Assembly: GCA_938039225.1 (NCBI GenBank)
Contig: CALHVH010000026.1
Coordinates: 1 to 10,758 of the forward strand
DNA from: an uncultured Gammaproteobacteria bacterium
GTDB lineage: Bacteria > Pseudomonadota > Gammaproteobacteria > Steroidobacterales > JABDMI01
Direction of reading: 5' to 3'
DNA: 10,758 bases
The notes under the pieces were generated by a model. It made no database searches. It was not told the origin of the DNA and worked only from the letters and a program-made list of their open reading frames with translations. The translations under genes were made by a program, and so were the position numbers. Positions within the stretch are counted from its first letter, which is position 1, and every line of letters begins with the position of its first letter. Below are positions 6,560 to 10,758 of this stretch, one piece after another.

Positions 6560-9340
6560 CTAGAATTTCTTAGCAATAGTAATATTGTAAGTCGTTCCGT
6601 ACTTTTCATAGCGACTAATGAAAGTACCTTCAGAACCACCAGCGCCATTGAAAATTTCATTTTCAGTGGCAAATGGCTCATCCGTTAAGTTATATGCTTC
6701 AAAGTTGATTGAGAAACCTTCGAGTGTTCCAGCATCCCATTCGTATCCAATTTGAGCATCAACTATGGTTTCGTCTAAAGCTTGTTGCCCATTTAAAGAA
6801 CCATCAAACTCTTGAATCTCAGATAAGAAATCAGAACGATGACGGGCACTAATGCGTGCTCTCCAGCCATAGTTTTCATAGTACAAATCAGAAGACCAAA
6901 CGTCCTCAGAGTATCCAGGGATTGAGATATCATCACCATCTTCAGTTGTCAGCTCATTAGCCGCATGTGTATAACTTGCGTTAAATCCAAAGCCGCTGAG
7001 TTTACCTGGAGCGATGTCATCTAAATCAACTCGTAAGGTTGCTTCAAAGCCTTGAATTTCTCCATCATCAAAGTTTACAGGGCCACCTAAATTGGTTGTT
7101 GCAACACCAGGGTTAGCTGCTAAAAAATCACCATTGCCACTGGCAATAATTTGCTGGCTGGCATCAACTAAAGTAGAGCGGTCATTAACCCAATTCGATA
7201 GATCTTTACTGAATACGGCAATTGATAGAGCACTAGCGTCACCGAAGTATTTTTCAAATGCTAAATCTACCGAAGTTGATTCATAAGGTCTTAAGAATGG
7301 GTTGCCACCACCTAGATTAAAGCAGGTTGCATTTGGGTTATTGCTTGGCAACACGGCATCAGGAACTCCATCAGCTGGGTTCGCATCAGGACAAATTGTA
7401 GTATTAAGATTTATAGATTGGTTTGCTGCTAACTGATCAAGTCGTGGACGTGTAACAGTTTTTGCTGCTGCAGCACGAATAAATGTATTTTCCGCCATCT
7501 CAAAACTTAAGTTCAAGCTTGGTAGAAAATGCGTGTAATCATCTTCAACAGTTTGTTGACCTGAACCTGCTAATGTTCCAGTAGAAGATTGATTCACATC
7601 TACATATTGGAAACCTAAGTTTCCTCGTACAGGAATAGTATTAAGTACAGAGTCAAAATTAACTTGACCATAAAGTGTATTAATTTCCTCTTCAACTGTC
7701 CATGCAACGTCATTAGCTGGGTCAAGAATATACGTGCCGTCTGTTAACAATGTAGCAGGGTTGTAAGCAACAATGTCTAAGCCAATATTACCCGAGTCAG
7801 TAGAACCAACGACACTTGGAATTGCGAGACGACCAGTGCTAGGGTTGCTAGCATCAGTTGCAACAAAACCTGTGCCCGCACGTAGAAAGTTTTCGTTTGA
7901 ATTAAATGACTTTTCACGATCAGTGATAATTACGCCACCAGTGAACCCACTGATAAATGAATTATCCATTGCATAGTCAGCTTCTAAGCGCAGTTGATTT
8001 AGTTCGTCTTCAATTTGTGGTTGCTTAATGAACCCTACTTGCCCCCAACCGCCTGGATCCGTTAGGTAAACATTATTTGGGTCGGTGTAATCAATTAAGC
8101 TATCAATACTGTATTGACCGTTAGCAGGGGTATTAAAAGTCAGTGTGTCTTGTGCGCCTGAGCGTGCACCACCAGTACCAGCATAAGATTCATAATCCAC
8201 ATCTTCGCGATCAAGTGTAGAGGTGCTTAAGTCAGCTGTAAGCGTTAATCTATCATTCACCGAGTAAACTGTATTGACACCGGCGGCAAAAATCTCTGCC
8301 GTGTTGCCTTCTGTATCAGTACGTAAAATAGGTACAACGGCACTGAAAGTAGCAGAGTCTGCAAAACCACTGCTGCCAGTTGTGCCCTCAAACTGAGCAC
8401 CACTCCAAGAAGCAATTGGGGTTTCTAAGCCGCGAAAAATTCCAGAATCTTCTGTATCTGTAAACAATAGGTCGATTGTTGTTTCTAAACGATCTGATGG
8501 CTCGAACTGTAAAGTTCCTGCTACAGACGTACGTTCAAACTCACGCGAAACTACACCAGTACGAGGATTATCTGACGGATAAACTAAACCGGTAGCTGGA
8601 TCAATAGATACTTGACCTTGATTAGTTTTTAGTTCGCGAGAAGTAAATTGAGTAGGGTTTGATTGCGAAGTTACACCCAGTGACCAACCAATAGAACCAG
8701 CTGCATTTTGATCAATATAAGAAGCAAATAAGCGATTACCGGTGTCATCAAAATCAGGGTTTAAAGAACCATTGCTATTTCTTAAGAACTTAGCAGAAGC
8801 ATTGATCTTACGTTCTTTATAATCCAGTGGACGAACGGTTCGAAGATCAACCGCACCAGCAATACCGGTAGCTGCTAATTTAGCATCAGGTGTTTTGTAT
8901 ACAACACCAGTTGCAACTAACTCTGAAGGAAACTGATCAAACTCAATACCACGGTTATTACCTGCAGAAACCACTTCGCGACCATTTAGTAAAGCGATTG
9001 AAAAGTCAGGACCTAAACCACGGATAGAAATCTGTTGTGCTCGACCACGAACACGTTGTGCCGTTACGCCAGGAAGACGGGCTAAGGAATCAGCAATGGA
9101 TACATCGGGTAATTTACCGATGTCTTCAGCAGAAATAGCTTCAATAATCGATGTTTCTTCTTTCTTTAAATCAAGAGAGTTACGAATTGAAGAACGAATA
9201 CCAGATACAACTACTTCTTCTACAAGCTCAGCACTATCTACAGAGTTGTCTTGAGCGTACGTTGGAAACGCAGCGGCAACCGAAAAAGACAATACTGTTG
9301 CTCCTAGTAGTACTTTGTTATCAAATTTATATTTTGACAT
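6560..9340 (-). CDS. TonB-dependent outer-membrane receptor, probable maltodextrin importer
   Basis: The 926-residue product has a signal peptide (MSKYKFDNKVLLGATVLSF, hydrophobic to about 25, probable cleavage after TYA at 29), a TonB-box-like EEVVVSGI (about 39-46) and a plug domain. The plug shows the wording of the Xanthomonas/Caulobacter-type carbohydrate receptor family: IGKLPDVSIADSLARLPGVT, ISIRGLGPDFSIALLNGREV and GIAGAVDLRTVRPLDY. A long beta-barrel follows and ends in ITIAKKF, with the terminal phenylalanine needed for barrel assembly. The role inferred from neighbours is energy-coupled uptake of maltodextrins. I chose the ATG at 9340 rather than the in-frame ATG at 9364 because GGGAGGG sits 11 bases before it and because the 8 extra residues would lie over that Shine-Dalgarno. 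The extended form would be 934 residues. A terminator follows the stop. Confidence 0.95.
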   Translation of the reverse strand: MSKYKFDNKVLLGATVLSFSVAAAFPTYAQDNSVDSAELVEEVVVSGIRSSIRNSLDLKKEETSIIEAISAEDIGKLPDVSIADSLARLPGVTAQRVRGRAQQISIRGLGPDFSIALLNGREVVSAGNNRGIEFDQFPSELVATGVVYKTPDAKLAATGIAGAVDLRTVRPLDYKERKINASAKFLRNSNGSLNPDFDDTGNRLFASYIDQNAAGSIGWSLGVTSQSNPTQFTSRELKTNQGQVSIDPATGLVYPSDNPRTGVVSREFERTSVAGTLQFEPSDRLETTIDLLFTDTEDSGIFRGLETPIASWSGAQFEGTTGSSGFADSATFSAVVPILRTDTEGNTAEIFAAGVNTVYSVNDRLTLTADLSTSTLDREDVDYESYAGTGGARSGAQDTLTFNTPANGQYSIDSLIDYTDPNNVYLTDPGGWGQVGFIKQPQIEDELNQLRLEADYAMDNSFISGFTGGVIITDREKSFNSNENFLRAGTGFVATDASNPSTGRLAIPSVVGSTDSGNIGLDIVAYNPATLLTDGTYILDPANDVAWTVEEEINTLYGQVNFDSVLNTIPVRGNLGFQYVDVNQSSTGTLAGSGQQTVEDDYTHFLPSLNLSFEMAENTFIRAAAAKTVTRPRLDQLAANQSINLNTTICPDANPADGVPDAVLPSNNPNATCFNLGGGNPFLRPYESTSVDLAFEKYFGDASALSIAVFSKDLSNWVNDRSTLVDASQQIIASGNGDFLAANPGVATTNLGGPVNFDDGEIQGFEATLRVDLDDIAPGKLSGFGFNASYTHAANELTTEDGDDISIPGYSEDVWSSDLYYENYGWRARISARHRSDFLSEIQEFDGSLNGQQALDETIVDAQIGYEWDAGTLEGFSINFEAYNLTDEPFATENEIFNGAGGSEGTFISRYEKYGTTYNITIAKKF

Positions 9341-9351
9341 TATTTTTGAAA

Positions 9352-9358
9352 CCCTCCC
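9352..9358 (-). promoter_or_regulatory. Ribosome binding site that fixes the receptor start
   Basis: GGGAGGG on the minus strand, 11 bases before the ATG at 9338-9340, is the strongest Shine-Dalgarno near the gene. It lies inside the reading frame if the upstream ATG at 9364 is used, which argues that 9340 is the true start. Confidence 0.65.
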
Positions 9359-9441
9359 GAGCATGAATATTATTTGTTTTTGTGTTTTTTAAGCTACAAA
9401 ACAATATTTGATTAAAAATTTTGCGAACTAACTCAAAACTT

Positions 9442-9455
9442 ATTGTAGGTATGCG
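9442..9455. promoter_or_regulatory. Very weak operator-like site in the receptor leader
   Basis: ATTGTAGGTATGCG keeps one half-site (TATGC) of the TGMATACGTATKCA palindrome but matches only 8 of 14 positions and has GG instead of CG at the centre. It is listed because no better site lies in the receptor's own leader. Confidence 0.15.
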
Positions 9456-9475
9456 ACACTTTTTTGCAAATAAGC

Positions 9476-9498
9476 AAAATACGCTTTTGTTGTATTTT
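9476..9498. repeat. Inverted repeat in the receptor 5' leader
   Basis: AAAATAC (9476-9482) and GTATTTT (9492-9498) are perfect inverted repeats separated by 9 bases. They lie between the receptor's predicted transcription start (about 9518) and its start codon. An overlapping repeat CAAAA-TACGC-TTTTG spans 9475-9489. This could be a protein site or a weak AU-rich hairpin; nothing identifies a known riboswitch. Confidence 0.3.
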
Positions 9499-9524
9499 TG
9501 AACTGCAAAAAGTTTGTATTTGTC

Positions 9525-9554
9525 GTTATACTAAATTCAAGCTCGCACAATCAA
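9525..9554 (-). promoter_or_regulatory. Receptor promoter, possibly bidirectional with the amylase promoter
   Basis: On the minus strand TTGATT (9549-9554), an 18-base spacer and TATAAC (9525-9530) make a plausible sigma-70 promoter, giving a leader of about 178 bases to the ATG at 9340. On the plus strand TATACT (9527-9532) overlaps the same bases and could be the -10 of the amylase gene, though no good -35 is seen for it. An inverted repeat CGCAC/GTGCG (9544-9548 and 9556-9560) brackets the -35 and may be a regulator site. Confidence 0.4.
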
Positions 9555-9615
9555 AGTGCGTAAAAATAGCTAAATAATGCTGTAATGCTTGATTTTAGTG
9601 AAAATTTTTTTTTAA

Positions 9616-9623
9616 AAGGAGAG
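9616..9623 (+). promoter_or_regulatory. Ribosome binding site of the GH13 gene (upstream start)
   Basis: AAGGAGAG lies 7 to 9 bases before the ATG at 9631 and is a strong Shine-Dalgarno. It follows a run of nine T (9605-9613). It is the main support for starting the amylase at 9631 rather than at the GTG (9691) or ATG (9712) farther in. Confidence 0.65.
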
Positions 9624-9630
9624 CGTGCCG

Positions 9631-10758
9631 ATGCCTAAGTTATGTCTATCGTCCAAAGCCAGTTTTAAAAAGTCTTGGAGTCTGTCTAATGTGAATACGT
9701 ATGCAAGATGCATGGCTCTGATTGCTGTTATTAATTTTTGCGCTTGTGCAACACCAAATGTGAATAAAGCATCAGAAATGCAAGTAAAACCAGCAATAAA
9801 TGGTCTTCAGGCAGTAGCAAGCAAGCAGGATGATTTTGAATTCACCAACTATCTCAGTCGCCCACCTGAAGAAGATGTAGTGTACTTTATGTTACCTGAT
9901 CGTTTTGAGAATGGTGATAAAAACAATGATACAGGCGGTTTTGTTGGAGATAAGTACCAGCATGGCTTTGATCCCACGCATCGGGGTTTTTATCATGGGG
10001 GAGATTTAAAAGGACTAACATCAAGGTTGGATTACATTCAAGGTTTAGGCGCGAGTGCAATTTGGTTAGGTCCAATATATAAGAATAAGCCAGTACAAGG
10101 TGGACCAGGTTCTGAAAGCTCAGGCTATCATGGGTATTGGATTACTGATTTTACGGATGTAGATCCACACTTAGGTACCAAAGCCGATTTAAAAGCCTTT
10201 GTAGCGGCTGCTCATGCCCGTAATATAAAAGTCTACTTAGATATTATTACTAATCACACAGCTGATGTGATTAAGCTAAAAGAATGTCATGACCCAAATA
10301 AACCAAAAGCTGATTGGATTTGGGATTGTCCCTATATTAATAAAGCTGATTATCCATACAGTACGCTTGGCGATGTAAATGCAGAGGCCATTAATTTAGG
10401 TTTTATGGGCGATGCGGATGCTCAACAAACGGATGAGAACTTTAAGAAACTAATCAATCCAAATTATGCCTACACGCCTTATGTCCCAAACGGTGAAGAG
10501 AACAGTAAAACTCCGCAATGGTTGAATGACCCAATTTATTATCACAATCGAGGAGATTCGGATTGGTGGGGTGAAAGTTCATTGTATGGTGATTTTTCCG
10601 GTTTAGATGATTTGATGACGGAACACCCAAGGGTTGTCCGGGGTTTTATTGATATTTTTAAAGATTGGATTACTGAGTATCGTGTAGATGGTTTTAGAAT
10701 TGATACCGCAAAACATGTGAATGCAAATTTTTGGCGTCAGTTTTTACCAGCAATGAAG
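9631..10758 (+). CDS. GH13 alpha-amylase-family enzyme, probable lipoprotein, 3' end cut off by the window edge
   Basis: The first 376 residues are visible. After a signal region and a linker (about 40-75) the GH13 barrel begins: VVYFMLPDRFENGD (83-96), YHGGDLKGLTSRLDYIQGLG (121-140), IWLGPIY (144-150), GYHGYWITDFTDVDPHLGT (165-183), conserved region I LDIITNH (203-209) and region II GFRIDTAKH (354-362) with the nucleophile D358. The acid/base glutamate and third carboxylate should lie past the edge. The probable lipobox cysteine is C39 (FCAC), with alanine at +2, so an outer-membrane lipoprotein cutting alpha-glucan is expected. The exact specificity (amylase, cyclomaltodextrinase or other) is open. 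The start at 9631 has a strong Shine-Dalgarno but gives a 27-residue stretch before the hydrophobic segment. GTG at 9691, with GGAG 10 bases upstream, would give a tidier signal peptide (VNTYARCMALIAVINFCAC). Unusually, the LacI-type operator lies inside this N-terminal coding part. Confidence 0.93.
   Translation, partial: MPKLCLSSKASFKKSWSLSNVNTYARCMALIAVINFCACATPNVNKASEMQVKPAINGLQAVASKQDDFEFTNYLSRPPEEDVVYFMLPDRFENGDKNNDTGGFVGDKYQHGFDPTHRGFYHGGDLKGLTSRLDYIQGLGASAIWLGPIYKNKPVQGGPGSESSGYHGYWITDFTDVDPHLGTKADLKAFVAAAHARNIKVYLDIITNHTADVIKLKECHDPNKPKADWIWDCPYINKADYPYSTLGDVNAEAINLGFMGDADAQQTDENFKKLINPNYAYTPYVPNGEENSKTPQWLNDPIYYHNRGDSDWWGESSLYGDFSGLDDLMTEHPRVVRGFIDIFKDWITEYRVDGFRIDTAKHVNANFWRQFLPAMK
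9692..9705 (+). promoter_or_regulatory. LacI-type operator within the 5' end of the GH13 gene
   Basis: TGAATACGTATGCA here is identical to the site at 3405-3418, and the G before it (9691) is also shared. It lies in codons 21-25 if translation begins at 9631, and ends 6 bases before an in-frame ATG at 9712. A repressor bound here could act as a roadblock to transcripts from upstream, or cover a promoter if the real start is farther in. Since the two copies lie in unrelated surroundings, one coding and one not, chance conservation is unlikely. Confidence 0.6.

Noticed and set aside
9341..9364. Upstream in-frame ATG at 9364 as the receptor start (934 residues)
   Set aside because: The GGGAGGG Shine-Dalgarno lies inside this extension, and the product from 9340 already begins with a normal signal peptide.
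9151..9366. Plus-strand open frame opposite the receptor signal-peptide region
   Set aside because: It is antisense to conserved plug and signal sequence, with no Shine-Dalgarno or recognisable domain.
9575..9589. Direct repeat TAATGCT-g-TAATGCT upstream of the amylase
   Set aside because: It is real but short, in AT-rich sequence, with no second copy elsewhere in the window; too little to call a site.
9601..9617. AAAA-T9-AAAA run as a phase-variation tract
   Set aside because: Nine T in an AT-rich spacer outside the coding part and not between clear promoter boxes; nothing shows switching.

Overview
The window is an AT-rich piece of a Gram-negative, probably marine gammaproteobacterial chromosome, of the Alteromonadales or Cellvibrionales type. 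The reasons are the long TonB-dependent receptor with the plug wording usual in those groups, the lipoprotein-like glycosidases, and the co-occurrence of a GH97 enzyme, a GH13 enzyme, a LacI regulator and PrnA-like halogenases. The genus cannot be fixed from sequence alone. The locus reads as a starch/maltodextrin utilisation cluster cut at both ends.

Layout, left to right: a LacI-family regulator (minus, 3' end cut off at base 1, gene 1-1008); a GH97 alpha-glucosidase (minus, 1127-3259); a divergent control region (3260-3423); a flavin-dependent halogenase (plus, 3424-4932); a second, paralogous halogenase (minus, 4914-6416), whose 3' end overlaps the first by 19 bases; a strong intrinsic terminator (about 6503-6535); a TonB-dependent receptor (minus, 6560-9340, start corrected by its Shine-Dalgarno); a divergent control region (9341-9630); and a GH13 alpha-amylase (plus, 9631 to beyond the right edge). 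No gene-free stretch exceeds 300 bases if the amylase starts at 9631. No tRNA, rRNA, CRISPR array or insertion sequence was seen.

Inferred working model: the lipid-anchored GH13 enzyme cuts alpha-glucan at the cell envelope, the TonB-dependent receptor imports maltodextrins across the outer membrane, and the GH97 enzyme releases glucose. The LacI protein would repress the set until a maltodextrin-like signal appears. The inner-membrane sugar transporter and the flavin reductase needed by the halogenases are not in the window.

Two things stand out. First, two complete PrnA-type halogenases, with the active-site lysine at residue 79 and the GWxWxIP motif intact, sit inside a sugar locus with no biosynthetic genes; their substrate is unknown. 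Second, a CG-centred palindrome (TGMATACGTATKCA) occurs as the same 15-mer before halogenase 1 and inside the 5' end of the amylase gene. Weaker versions lie at the lacI promoter and before halogenase 2. At lacI the site overlaps a near-ideal -10 box. At both halogenases it ends only 5 bases before an ATG that has no Shine-Dalgarno.
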